From: Mucilaginibacter_A sp964236465
GTDB lineage: Bacteria; Bacteroidota; Bacteroidia; Sphingobacteriales; Sphingobacteriaceae
Direction: 5' to 3'
Length of the DNA stretch: 64,000 nucleotides
Assembly (NCBI GenBank): GCA_964236465.1
Contig: CAXSBZ010000007.1
Coordinates: 1 to 64,000, forward strand
The translations under genes were made by a program, and so were the position numbers. Positions 45,504-54,536 of the stretch are shown here, one piece after another; position 1 is the stretch's first letter; every line of letters begins with the position of its first letter. The notes beneath the pieces were generated by a model. It ran no database searches and was not told the DNA's origin. It saw only the letters and a list, made by a program, of their open reading frames with translations.

Positions 45504-46427
45504 TTATCTCGTTACGTTTACACTGAAATTAGAATACTTTTTTGGGTTCATCTGTCGCCACTTCTTTTTTAACCGGTCAATTGCAAAGCTTATTTTACTT
45601 AAATATCCTTTTGTTACTTTTAATTTAATTTCTTCATAAGAAGCACTATCAAGAATTTGAGCATCAATTTTTAACAATTCAGGGAATACATGTCCTCTTA
45701 AAGATGAAACCAAGTGGACTGCAATTATTTCATCAGTAATATTGTCATTAACTGGAATTTTCATAATCTGTTGTGCCATTACAATCTGGTTATGATCAAA
45801 ATAAAAAATGGTTTTAGATTTTGCCAAAAGGAAAGCCCAGAGTGTTTGTTCTAACCAGGGTATTTTTTTCATTAAACCATTGATAATGGTTTTGTCATTT
45901 AACAATTGTTCAATGAAATCTAAGTCATACAGCTTGTGCGGGAAATAAAAAATACCTGAATTAATATATGGAAATATTGGAAAACTGATTTTTAGAAATT
46001 CTTGTGGTGTAAAAGAGTAAGCATTAAATGTATCTGACATAAAGATGGGAATGTCTTTAAATTCAGGTAATTTGAATTTTTTTAAAAACAGAATATCGCT
46101 ATCAATGTAAAAAATATCTTGCTCATCATACAGAATAATGTCAAATAATTTTTGTGCATAGCCTGTACTATTTCTATAGTTTAAACAACTTGGATATTTA
46201 GTTAATTTTTTAACGACTACATTATTCCTATCCGTTTTGTTAATCAGGGTACAATTAGAAAAAGCAGCTAAAAGCTGGTTTTTATTATCTTGCGTTAGTG
46301 TTCCATCTTCAAATATTTCTAATTGTATTTCTTGTTCTGCATGTTGAACAAAACTTTTTAAACATGTAATTGAGAAATCTAATCCCAAAGTTCCTAATAA
46401 TGTTTTACATTTTATAAGTTTTGACAT
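45504..46427 (-). CDS. Putative GT-A type glycosyltransferase, family not recognised
   Basis: 307 residues. A DxD site is seen in DIFYIDSDILFLKK near residue 105, followed by IFMSDTFNAYSF and PYINSGIFYFPHKL, an order typical of GT8-like nucleotide-sugar transferases. WLEQTLWAFLLAKSK and AVHLVSSLRGHVFP come later. It resembles the protein at 58270 in layout (DSD site, then a long middle, then a His-containing end) more than GT8. Standing alone between repeat-rich gaps. Function inferred only. Confidence 0.6.
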   Translation of the reverse strand: MSKLIKCKTLLGTLGLDFSITCLKSFVQHAEQEIQLEIFEDGTLTQDNKNQLLAAFSNCTLINKTDRNNVVVKKLTKYPSCLNYRNSTGYAQKLFDIILYDEQDIFYIDSDILFLKKFKLPEFKDIPIFMSDTFNAYSFTPQEFLKISFPIFPYINSGIFYFPHKLYDLDFIEQLLNDKTIINGLMKKIPWLEQTLWAFLLAKSKTIFYFDHNQIVMAQQIMKIPVNDNITDEIIAVHLVSSLRGHVFPELLKIDAQILDSASYEEIKLKVTKGYLSKISFAIDRLKKKWRQMNPKKYSNFSVNVTR

Positions 46428-46505
46428 AATGTATTAAGTTAAAAAAGGGCAATTTAATACTAAATTTGTATAAATAGAGTTATTGGCTATTTAAATTTCG
46501 TTTAC

Positions 46506-46670
46506 ACAGCTTGTTCAATTTACATCTTAAAAAACAATACTACTTTTTTGGTACGTAGAGATTTTGGTTGTACTAAATTCTTGCAAAAAGAAAGTTTTAT
46601 CAATTTTTATGCAATAAAAGAAGCATAAAAATATCTTGAATAAAATTTTAATAACTTAAAAGGTTACCTA
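46506..46670. mobile_element. Decayed MITE-like element
   Basis: About 165 bp. One exact motif (46615-46626); the left arm is reduced to AATACTACTTTTTTG. Left end CAGCTTGTTCAATTTA is a fair match to the family end; the right end is weak. It lies just downstream of the large secreted protein gene. Confidence 0.45.
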
Positions 46671-46677
46671 TGGTTAT

Positions 46678-49600
46678 TCAATTTTTAACAAATCGCACCT
46701 TATATAAACTCATTTCGTGATTTTGATTGCCTGGGCTACCCTGACTGACCCGGAGGTAAACTGGTTTGGAAAGGTCTGCACCTGCCTCAAAACCGGTCGT
46801 TATGGCTACCGCTGGGTAGCTACCATATTTAAAAAGTAACACACCTGCATTATAACTAAATGAAAAGTTATTAAACCAGTTTTTAGAGAAAGGGTAAGTG
46901 CCATCAAATGGGCTACCTTGCTTAATTATTTTATCGTTTAAATAAGTTGTATGATAATAACTATTACCGGTATTGGCATAATCGTTGAACCTAGTGATTA
47001 TTTTACCGTTTGCATCGACCATTTCCAAATAATTATAATTATCTGGACCGATAGCCGGTTCTCCATACCGCGCGAAAGACATACCCCCTGTTAAAGTCCA
47101 TGAGCTTAAAGAAGCTGTATTATTCAGTTGCCGGGTGAGGATTTGGACACCTGTTCCGCCAACATCGATATCAACCGAATCGCGCTGGTACTGATAAAGG
47201 CTTGTTAAAGCCTTTACGTTTGAGTTTAAGCTCCAGCCATTGCCACCGGTAAAAGTATTGGACTTAAAAGGCAGGCCGGCCATCATGTCTGAAGGGTCTG
47301 GCGTTACTGTTATCGGAATGGTAATTTTAATAGGGATTATTTGTTCTGCAATTGTATTTAAGCCGGTAATTTTAACCCTGCGGGTTTCTCCCCAGGCAGT
47401 TTCATCACAGTAAATAAAATACATGTCCCCTCCGATTTTAGTTATTGCGTTGGAATAGCTATTGATAGCTATCCATGTTTTATCGCCGGTAGAATTGCTT
47501 TCAAAATTAGTTTTGCCAAAGGTCAAGACCGGTAGCCCGTCTTCGTAAAAAAGGTTGGAAATGTTTACGCCCGATGACCCGGCGTTGGCCTGCCAAAATT
47601 CTGCGTTGACGTGCCACAAGATGATTTTTCCACTGACCAAAGCAGTACAGTTTTCACTATGTTGAAAATTATAGTCATTGTTCCCGATGTCAAAATCCCC
47701 ATTTCGCGGAAAGTCTCCGTGATAATCAAAATAAGTTGATTTTGAAGCCTGCCAGTCAAAAGTATTGCCACCTGTTTTAATAGCACCCAAATGGTAACCA
47801 ACGCCAAAGTCGGTATTATGGTCACCTAAATCCTTATTATGATGGATGGGGTTATAAAAAAAATATCTGTCCGGGTTTGTTGAAGAGCCTATAGTATTGT
47901 TCCTGTAATAAAATGGTGAAGTTGGGGTAGCTTGCGGTGTAGTCGCTACTGTTACAGATGCCCCCCAAACCGGTTTGTTGTTGCCGTCGAACCCGGTAAG
48001 CGGCTGCTTGGTAACCACGGCTTGTTCATTTGGAAAACTCCTATTCCACAAGCTTCCGTCTGCTTCTATGATACCATAAACTTGTCCTAAATAAATAGCC
48101 CCGTTTGCAGTCAGGTCATACAGGTTGGCATTGCCTTGTGCATATTTGTGCCCGTTTGATAGTGTTACAACACGTTCAAATTTTCCATAAAGGTTAAGGT
48201 TGGTGTTTGGTTTCCAGCAGTTTATTAGTTTCCAGCTGCCGTTAACACCGTTGTCAAGTGGTTTGCTGTAATCTATCTGAAATTCAAGCTCGTCGGAAAA
48301 ATAGCTGGTGGGTATATTTGCATCGATATTGCACGAGCGTGATGAAGGCAAATACATAAAGTATTCCTTATAACTTTTGTCGGCATTGTAATGTACCCAG
48401 CGGTAAGTACCGGCATCGCGTACCCAAAAGCTGCCGTCAGGTTGGAAGTTGATAACCGGGGTGCCGGCAAAAGTTTTTTCGTCGTGAAAAAGAAATTTAG
48501 TATTGTCAACTGCTGGACTCCCTGAATAACCGTTTAGCCTGCCAAAGGTACTGTTTAAAATCCCGGTATTCCCGTTATAAAAGCCGATCTGGCAGGTTGC
48601 ATCATTTGCCACGGCCAGCTCCCCGGTTATAGGTGATATGGAAAAACCAATATTCCCTGTAGGGAGAGATAGGCCGGTTGGTGTTACAGTTGCATCAGTG
48701 TTAATCCGGTATTGGTTTAGACCCGTGTTTTCATTTATCCACAATTTAGCATCATCCGAGGTAACTGCAATTGCATTTGCTCCTGATGTTTTGATTGTTT
48801 TTAGTAGAAAGCCGCTATTTTTATTAAATACTAATAAATCGTTAGTTTGATTTCGTGTAGCAAAAAGTAAAATACCATTTTTTTGGACTGCGATACCAGA
48901 ATAACCGTTTGTAACAGCTGCAGTGCCGTCAGAAAATAGCCCGGTTGCGGATACCGGCAAAGTCCCTCCGCGGCCCGCTGTAATGGTTGTACCGGCAGAA
49001 AAGGTATAATTACTGTTATCGCTTACATTTGTTGCAATAATAAAATTATTGTAGGGGCTGGCGTATTGGTCTTCGGCTATAGCGTACACCTTTATACCAT
49101 CAGTACAATTCCCGATCATTATAGATGAAAATCCAGGTAAATAGGCATATCCCTGGTTGATATTGTTTAGGTCAATATAATGCAGTGTTTGGCCCCCTTC
49201 TGCAAAAAAGTCACCATAATACGCCCGGCCATTTACAAAACAAAAGCCTGTTATCTGACCAAAACCATTAACCGTACCACCCGAAGTGCTCCCGATCCCG
49301 CCTTCGTGCGTTGCTACAACATTATTGGTTAATACCCTCACTGTGTAATCCCCCAACGGCGCGGTTGTCCCATCATCCAGCAGTCCGCCCCAAACGGCAT
49401 TATAACAGCCGGTATCATAACGTACACCGCCCCACAGCATGCGAACCAGCACACCGGAAGAATTGTAAACGCCTGCAGAAGTATTCAAAGAGCTTTTTAA
49501 CTCAAAATTAAAGACACCGTTACCTGGATTTGTGCTAGTTGTAGAAGATGTGGTGCCGCTACTTGTGTTTTCATTAATTATAATTGTTGATTTTGGGGTA

Positions 49601-49689
49601 ACATCCTGGCAACAATCAATTTTTTTAACTTGTTGTGCTTCTAATTTAAAAGGTATAATTAATAATAACAAGTAGTAAAATATTCTCAT
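46678..49689 (-). CDS. Large secreted beta-propeller-like protein with FlgD-type Ig domain
   Basis: 1003 residues with a signal peptide (YYLLLLIIPFKLEAQQ). Residues about 60-130 form an FlgD-like Ig repeat (GVYNSSGVLVRMLWGGVRYD, then PLGDYTVRVLTNN). Then many short beta repeats (about 135-430) recall NHL or quinoprotein-type propellers. The C-terminal 200 residues look like a lectin or laminin-G-like sandwich (SWTLTGGMSFARYGEP, GNSYYHTTYLND). No clear type IX secretion tag or catalytic motif. Its base composition looks notably richer in G+C than both flanks. First gene of the minus-strand block; could bind or organise exported glycan. Confidence 0.7.
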   Translation of the reverse strand: MRIFYYLLLLIIPFKLEAQQVKKIDCCQDVTPKSTIIINENTSSGTTSSTTSTNPGNGVFNFELKSSLNTSAGVYNSSGVLVRMLWGGVRYDTGCYNAVWGGLLDDGTTAPLGDYTVRVLTNNVVATHEGGIGSTSGGTVNGFGQITGFCFVNGRAYYGDFFAEGGQTLHYIDLNNINQGYAYLPGFSSIMIGNCTDGIKVYAIAEDQYASPYNNFIIATNVSDNSNYTFSAGTTITAGRGGTLPVSATGLFSDGTAAVTNGYSGIAVQKNGILLFATRNQTNDLLVFNKNSGFLLKTIKTSGANAIAVTSDDAKLWINENTGLNQYRINTDATVTPTGLSLPTGNIGFSISPITGELAVANDATCQIGFYNGNTGILNSTFGRLNGYSGSPAVDNTKFLFHDEKTFAGTPVINFQPDGSFWVRDAGTYRWVHYNADKSYKEYFMYLPSSRSCNIDANIPTSYFSDELEFQIDYSKPLDNGVNGSWKLINCWKPNTNLNLYGKFERVVTLSNGHKYAQGNANLYDLTANGAIYLGQVYGIIEADGSLWNRSFPNEQAVVTKQPLTGFDGNNKPVWGASVTVATTPQATPTSPFYYRNNTIGSSTNPDRYFFYNPIHHNKDLGDHNTDFGVGYHLGAIKTGGNTFDWQASKSTYFDYHGDFPRNGDFDIGNNDYNFQHSENCTALVSGKIILWHVNAEFWQANAGSSGVNISNLFYEDGLPVLTFGKTNFESNSTGDKTWIAINSYSNAITKIGGDMYFIYCDETAWGETRRVKITGLNTIAEQIIPIKITIPITVTPDPSDMMAGLPFKSNTFTGGNGWSLNSNVKALTSLYQYQRDSVDIDVGGTGVQILTRQLNNTASLSSWTLTGGMSFARYGEPAIGPDNYNYLEMVDANGKIITRFNDYANTGNSYYHTTYLNDKIIKQGSPFDGTYPFSKNWFNNFSFSYNAGVLLFKYGSYPAVAITTGFEAGADLSKPVYLRVSQGSPGNQNHEMSLYKVRFVKN

Positions 49690-49873
49690 TTAATAACGTT
49701 ATGCTAAAAATCAAACAGTATCATCTTTATAAAATTCTTAGCAAGAAAACAAATAATTTCGTAAAAATTAATTATTTTTATTACAAGACTGATCTGCTAA
49801 TTACTTGGTAAGTATAATCTCTGTAACGACTGATTTGCACAAAAAGTTATTTATCTCAAAAATTATTGTGGCA
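49690..49873. other. Divergent intergenic region, promoter side of the large secreted protein
   Basis: On the minus strand TACTGTTTG with an upstream TTG lies near 49705-49740, a weak fit to the Bacteroidetes promoter; no firm call. Otherwise AT-rich and unrecognised. Confidence 0.3.
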
Positions 49874-50030
49874 GAAGTGATGTTATTTAATTCTTATCAA
49901 AACTATAAAATGCTTCTTTTAGGCATATAAAATTGCTTTCTAATAATTGCTTTTTGTAAAGACAGGTGTAAAAATTTGGTAATAAAAGAAGCATTGAGGT
50001 AATTCCAAATGAAAATTTTAACAAGTTCTA
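49874..50030. mobile_element. MITE-like element with exact 12-mer pair
   Basis: About 157 bp. Motifs exact at 49910-49921 and 49983-49994. Right end reads TAGAACTTGTTAAAATTTT on the other strand, 16 of 19 positions like the family end; left end decayed. It sits in the 564-base gap between divergent genes; 50031-50253 shows nothing beyond a weak TATATTTC box near 50218. Confidence 0.6.
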
Positions 50031-50253
50031 CAGCGTATAATAGGCAATAAAATTTAATAGCTATAAACATGCAGAAGCAGCTATTCATAAAGCTGTTTAT
50101 TTATCAACAAATCCCTGCCCTGTAAAACAGATTGTCTTCTTAAAATCTTTTAACCTAAACTTTCGTAATTATTAAAAAATGAATTTTAATTTAACCAAAC
50201 AAATATTATTCATGTATGTATATTTCGCATTAACTATTTAAAACCAATATTTT

Positions 50254-50727
50254 ATGAAAACCAAATTATTATTTTCCACAATCTTAGCTTTATTTTTATT
50301 TTTTTTGGGTGTGAAAGCAATTGATTTCCATGCTGCCAAAAAAGCTTACCACAAAACCAATGCTGATGATAAAAGTGCGTTGATTGCTGAAGTGACCCGC
50401 AACATTGAATACGATTTTGCCAAAGCTTCCGTCAAACAAAATTATTATAGTAACCTGAATAAACTGGCCAAACTTGCAATCGATGATGACTATGTAATAT
50501 CGCTTCGCGGCCATGCAGATTCTATCGGTCAGTACAAACCTAATTGGGTATTATCAGAAAAAAGGGCCGTAGAAGTAAAGGATTATTTGATTACAAAAGG
50601 CGTAAAAAAAGACCGGATCGTAGCAATACCATACGGAAGTACAATTCCTATTGCAACAAATAAAACTGCTGAGGGAAGACAAAAAAATAGAAGGGTAGAA
50701 ATTAAATTAAAGGAAATCAGTAAATAA
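50254..50727 (+). CDS. OmpA-family C-terminal domain protein
   Basis: 157 residues. Signal peptide at residues 1-22 (LLFSTILALFLFFLGVKA). The C-terminal 90 residues are an OmpA/MotB peptidoglycan-binding domain: ISLRGHADSIGQYKPNWVLS (with the DSIG variant of the usual DxxG), EKRAVEVKDYL and GRQKNRRVEIKL. No beta-barrel part, so it is a periplasmic or lipoprotein-like wall binder without Cys. Diverges from the large secreted protein gene and stands upstream of wza copy 2. Confidence 0.9.
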   Translation: MKTKLLFSTILALFLFFLGVKAIDFHAAKKAYHKTNADDKSALIAEVTRNIEYDFAKASVKQNYYSNLNKLAKLAIDDDYVISLRGHADSIGQYKPNWVLSEKRAVEVKDYLITKGVKKDRIVAIPYGSTIPIATNKTAEGRQKNRRVEIKLKEISK

Positions 50728-50768
50728 TCAGTAATAAACGAATTATACAATTTTTTATCAGAACCCTC

Positions 50769-50834
50769 ATGCTTCTTTTATCGTATTAAAATTCGTTTAC
50801 CTAAAATTCGATATTTATTTGATAAAAGTAGCAT
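50769..50834. repeat. Short inverted pair of the 12-mer
   Basis: Exact motif at 50769-50780 and the variant TAAAAGTAGCAT at 50823-50834, only 42 bases apart and without recognisable outer ends. Downstream of the OmpA-domain gene and may terminate it. The rest of the 327-base gap holds the wza promoter. Confidence 0.55.
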
Positions 50835-50986
50835 GTACTTTCTTAAATTCACAATAAAGGCAAATTGGTTTTTGTAGTTATAATTTATAATATCAACATT
50901 TAGTATTTAGCAATTAAACACCTGATATGTTAAAAATTCTACCAGGAGATATTGCTATATTGATAAAAAATTTTAAAAACTTGCTC

Positions 50987-51016
50987 TTTGCCTTATCAAA
51001 TTTTAAACTACTTTTG
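50987..51016 (+). promoter_or_regulatory. Bacteroidetes-type promoter for wza/wzc copy 2
   Basis: TTTG (50987-50990), an 18-base gap, and TACTTTTG (51009-51016), a full match to TAnnTTTG. The start codon of wza copy 2 is 38 bases downstream. Confidence 0.6.
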
Positions 51017-51054
51017 TGTAGATTTTCTGCAATCAAATTTTTAATATTAATAAA

Positions 51055-51843
51055 ATGAAGTTAAATTTCAGTCTTGTTTTTTTGTTTCTGCTTTACCAGT
51101 TATCACTTTCTTCCTGCGTTGATGTCAAAAAAACTGTATATTTTGCCAACCAGAAAGATACAACGATCAACTCAAAAAACGAGGCTCCGTTAACTTACAT
51201 CCAACCAAATGATTTGTTAAGCATAGCTGTAAGTAGTTTGAACCCGGCTGCAACAGCAATTTTTAATGCGCCAAACAACTCCTACGTTAGCTCTTCTTCT
51301 GCCTCTGGCATAAATCTACAATCTCCCGGTTATCTGGTTAATTCAGATGGTAATATTCAGTTTCCGTTGATTGGTAATATTAAAGTTTCAGGTTTAACTA
51401 CTACACAATTAAAAGATCATATTGCGAAAGAATTGCTTGTTAGAAAATTAGCGATTGACCCGGTTGTGATCGTAAGACAATTGAATTTTAAAGTGAGTGT
51501 ATTGGGTGAAGTTGCCCATCCGACAGTATTGAATGTTCCAAGTGAAAAAATATCATTGTTGGAAGCTTTGGGTTTGGCAGGTGACATAACGGTTTATGGC
51601 AGAAAAGATGATGTTTTAATAATTAGAGAAGAAAATGGAAAAAAGACATTTAAGCGATTAAATCTGAATTCAAGTCAGCTTTTTTATTCACCTTATTATT
51701 ACCTTAAATCCAACGATATTGTATATGTTGAAGCAAATAAAGCCAGAGTATCAAGTTCAGGCCAAACGGTAGTTATATTACCAATTATTCTGAGTGGATT
51801 GTCTTTTATTGCAATTATAGTTTCCAACATAATAAGAAAATAA
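51055..51843 (+). CDS. wza: Outer-membrane polysaccharide export lipoprotein (Wza copy 2)
   Basis: 262 residues, same length as copy 1 but clearly divergent. Lipoprotein signal ends in SLSSCVDVK. PES domain LTYIQPNDLLSIAVSSLNPA, SLBB region VLGEVAHPTVLNVPSEKISL, and a C-terminal helix (about 240-258) ending IIRK. Exported lipoprotein forming the outer-membrane channel with the Wzc complex. A matching promoter is at 50987-51016 and wzc starts 10 bases after its stop. Confidence 0.93.
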   Translation: MKLNFSLVFLFLLYQLSLSSCVDVKKTVYFANQKDTTINSKNEAPLTYIQPNDLLSIAVSSLNPAATAIFNAPNNSYVSSSSASGINLQSPGYLVNSDGNIQFPLIGNIKVSGLTTTQLKDHIAKELLVRKLAIDPVVIVRQLNFKVSVLGEVAHPTVLNVPSEKISLLEALGLAGDITVYGRKDDVLIIREENGKKTFKRLNLNSSQLFYSPYYYLKSNDIVYVEANKARVSSSGQTVVILPIILSGLSFIAIIVSNIIRK

Positions 51844-51853
51844 TATTACAACA

Positions 51854-54181
51854 ATGAACAGAAAAATTTCTGAAAATAAGGATTCTAACTTCAGCAGTAG
51901 TTTCATATTTAGATATTTGCCTTACTGGCCGCTATTTTTACTTTTAACAATAGTTGCAATGGCAGGGGCTTGGTTTTATTTGAAAATGGCTGTTCCTGTT
52001 TACGAAACCAATGCAAGAATCCTAATTAAAGATGAAAAGAAAGGTTCTGAAGATTCTAAAACGCTTGAATCTTTGGATTTAATTTCACCTAAAAAAATTA
52101 TTGACAATGAAATGGAAGTAATCCAATCCAAAACATTGTTGAGTGATGTTGTTAAAAATCTGAATCTGTATGCACCGGTTACAGAAGAAAAAAGATTTAA
52201 CAGTATATCTGCTTATGCAAGTTCTCCGATAACGGTAGTTACTGATACAAGTAATATTAAGCAAGTTGCAAAGGTTTACTTTACTACGGATAGTAACCAT
52301 GTGAAAATCGGCAACAATTCTTACCTGATTAATGAATGGGTAAATACTCCTTTTGGCAGGATAAAATTCAAATCAAACAAGTACCATTCTGTTTTAGAAC
52401 CTGATAAAAAGCTTTATTTTTCTATCATTGATCCTAAAAAAGTTGTTTCCTCTTTGTCTTCCAGAATAAAAGTAACGGCTGCAAATAAATTATCAAGTAT
52501 CATCAATATTAGTTTTACAGATGAAAACCCTACAAGAGGAGAAGATATTGTAAATGAACTGATTAAAGTTTATAATGAATCTATTATAGATGATAAAAAT
52601 AAACTGGCACAAAATACTTCCAAGTTTATAGAAGAACGCTTAGCACAAGTTGGAGATGAACTTGTTAAAATTGAACACAAGCAACAGGAATATAAAGCAA
52701 ACAAAGGTGCTGTTGATGTGGATACGCAAGGAAAATTGTTTCTTGAAAACGTAAGTAGCAATGATCAGAAAGTAAGCGAAATCAACACTAAACTTTCTGT
52801 TTTAAATCAAGTTGAAAATTCTGTTAAATCCAGAGATTTATCTGGTGGTATTGTACCATCGATGGCTGGAGTAGATGATCCAAGTTTGACACAAATGGTG
52901 AAAAACTTATATGACTTAGAAATCCAAGCTGAAAGTTTAAAAAAGACCACAGGAGAAAATAATCCGGTAATTGTTTCATACACTGATCAGATTAAAAAAA
53001 TCAGACCACAAATTTTAGAAAACGTCCGTAACCAAAGACAAGGTTTAGAAGCAAGTAAGCAAAATTTGTCTGCTACAAATAACTCCTACTCTTCAGTTTT
53101 ACAGGAAATGCCGGAAACACAAAGGCAGCTGGTTGACATCAATCGGGAACAAACAGAAAAGAGTAATTTATACACTTTTCTACTCAACAAAAAAGAAGAA
53201 ACAGAATTATCTTATGTTTCAAATGTGATTGGTAATAAAGTAATTGACCCTGCAGAATGTGGTGAAAACCCAGTTAGTCCGAAAAAGAAGTTTGTTTATC
53301 TGAGTGCTATTTTGATGGCTTTAATTACTGGTTTTGGTGTGGTGGTTGGAAAAGAGACTTTAAGAAGCAAAGTAATGTTTCAAAAAGAAATTGAAGACTT
53401 AACACAACTGCCTGTGATCGGAGAAATTACTGCGGAAAAATCAAAAAATTCTATTGTTATTGGTAACAATCAAAAAACATTAATTGCGGAACAATTTAGA
53501 AAATTAAGAACAACTCTAAATTATTTAGGTATCGGGGCAAAACAGAAAAGAATACTAATTACATCCGCTATTTCTGGTGAAGGAAAAAGTTTTGTAGCGG
53601 CAAACTTGGCAATCAGCCTTGCTTTGACCGGCAAAAAAGTGGCTTTGCTAGATTTTGATTTGAACAACCCATCTTTAGCAAGCAAACTAAATATCAATTC
53701 TGACCATGTTGGTATCACAGAATTTTTGCAGGGAACTGTAAGCCCGGATAAAATTATCCAACAAACTGAAATTGATGAAAACCTATCATTTATCTCTACC
53801 GGAAACCTTCCCAGAAACCCTTCAGAGTTAATTATGAACGGTAAAGCAGAAGATTTATTGAATTATCTGGATGGCATATTTGATTATATTGTGATCGATA
53901 TAGCACCAGTTGGCCCGGTTTCAGATGCTTATATTCTCTCGCCTTTTTGTGATGCAACACTTTATATTGTAAGGCACGGCTACACACCAAAAGTGTTTAT
54001 AGAAAGAATTGATGAGAACAATAGACTGAATAAATTGACCAATGCGGCCATTGTATTTAATGGGGTATCCAGCAGAGGAATAGGAAGCAAATACGGATAT
54101 GGTTACGGCTACGGATATGGTTACGGTTATACTTATGATGATAAAAAAAGCAATAAACTTCTGACTACTTCAAAAAAATAA
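51854..54181 (+). CDS. wzc: Polysaccharide co-polymerase and tyrosine autokinase (Wzc copy 2)
   Basis: 775 residues. Helix 1 near residues 23-42, Wzz-type periplasmic part with coiled coil (about 250-450), helix 2 near 485-505. Kinase: Walker A SAISGEGKS near 574, Walker A' LLDFDLNNP near 600, Walker B VIDIAPVGP near 682. The tail runs into a glycine-tyrosine alternation of seven Gly-Tyr pairs (DNA duplication at 54092-54130), a strong candidate autophosphorylation cluster. Paired with wza copy 2 and followed by the Wzx-like gene, so it probably serves a Wzy-dependent glycan. Confidence 0.95.
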   Translation: MNRKISENKDSNFSSSFIFRYLPYWPLFLLLTIVAMAGAWFYLKMAVPVYETNARILIKDEKKGSEDSKTLESLDLISPKKIIDNEMEVIQSKTLLSDVVKNLNLYAPVTEEKRFNSISAYASSPITVVTDTSNIKQVAKVYFTTDSNHVKIGNNSYLINEWVNTPFGRIKFKSNKYHSVLEPDKKLYFSIIDPKKVVSSLSSRIKVTAANKLSSIINISFTDENPTRGEDIVNELIKVYNESIIDDKNKLAQNTSKFIEERLAQVGDELVKIEHKQQEYKANKGAVDVDTQGKLFLENVSSNDQKVSEINTKLSVLNQVENSVKSRDLSGGIVPSMAGVDDPSLTQMVKNLYDLEIQAESLKKTTGENNPVIVSYTDQIKKIRPQILENVRNQRQGLEASKQNLSATNNSYSSVLQEMPETQRQLVDINREQTEKSNLYTFLLNKKEETELSYVSNVIGNKVIDPAECGENPVSPKKKFVYLSAILMALITGFGVVVGKETLRSKVMFQKEIEDLTQLPVIGEITAEKSKNSIVIGNNQKTLIAEQFRKLRTTLNYLGIGAKQKRILITSAISGEGKSFVAANLAISLALTGKKVALLDFDLNNPSLASKLNINSDHVGITEFLQGTVSPDKIIQQTEIDENLSFISTGNLPRNPSELIMNGKAEDLLNYLDGIFDYIVIDIAPVGPVSDAYILSPFCDATLYIVRHGYTPKVFIERIDENNRLNKLTNAAIVFNGVSSRGIGSKYGYGYGYGYGYGYTYDDKKSNKLLTTSKK
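54092..54130 (+). repeat. 18-bp direct duplication coding the Gly-Tyr tail
   Basis: The 18-base unit from 54092 (TACGGATATGGTTACGGC) is repeated once with one change and followed by TAT. Expansion or contraction by 6 or 18 bases would change the number of tyrosines without a frameshift. Confidence 0.75.
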
Positions 54182-54229
54182 TTGTATTTGGATTTGTTTG
54201 TTGGATAGTATTTATAGATACAATTTTAG

Positions 54230-54268
54230 CAGATGCTTATGCCAATTTTACTATGGTAAAAGAAGCAT
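54230..54268. repeat. Half copy with one exact 12-mer
   Basis: Exact motif at 54257-54268; the left partner is reduced to AGATGCTT at 54230. Downstream of wzc copy 2. Confidence 0.45.
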
Positions 54269-54367
54269 GAGGGTTGTAATTATTTCAGATGCTTATTCTA
54301 ATATTTAAAAATTCAATAAGTTAATTTTAATAAACTTCTTAATTACAGTGACGAATAAATAGTACAT

Positions 54368-54527
54368 TTTCTTTTGTCTATTTTGAAATCCCGATAAACT
54401 TTAATGCTTCTTTTAGCCTATAAATAATTGTTGAACTTCATCCATTTTTATCAAAAAAGTATTAGAAGTTTAAAGGTGATAAAAGAAGCATGAAAACAGG
54501 CCAAACCAAATTTAAATAGGCTCTTAA
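54368..54527. mobile_element. MITE-like element with exact 12-mer pair
   Basis: About 160 bp. Exact motifs at 54404-54415 and 54480-54491. Right end reads TTAAGAGCCTATTTAAATTT on the other strand, a near-perfect family end; left end decayed. Its right end lies only 10 bases before the Wzx-like start codon, so any transcript crossing it could form a long hairpin in the leader. Confidence 0.65.
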
Positions 54528-54536
54528 TTTATATTC

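Noticed and set aside
49903..50088. Small minus-strand frame within the MITE-like element
   Set aside because: It falls inside non-coding repeat DNA and has no homologous look.
54092..54130. The 18-base duplication as a CRISPR or mobile element
   Set aside because: It is in frame inside wzc and codes for the Gly-Tyr tail.
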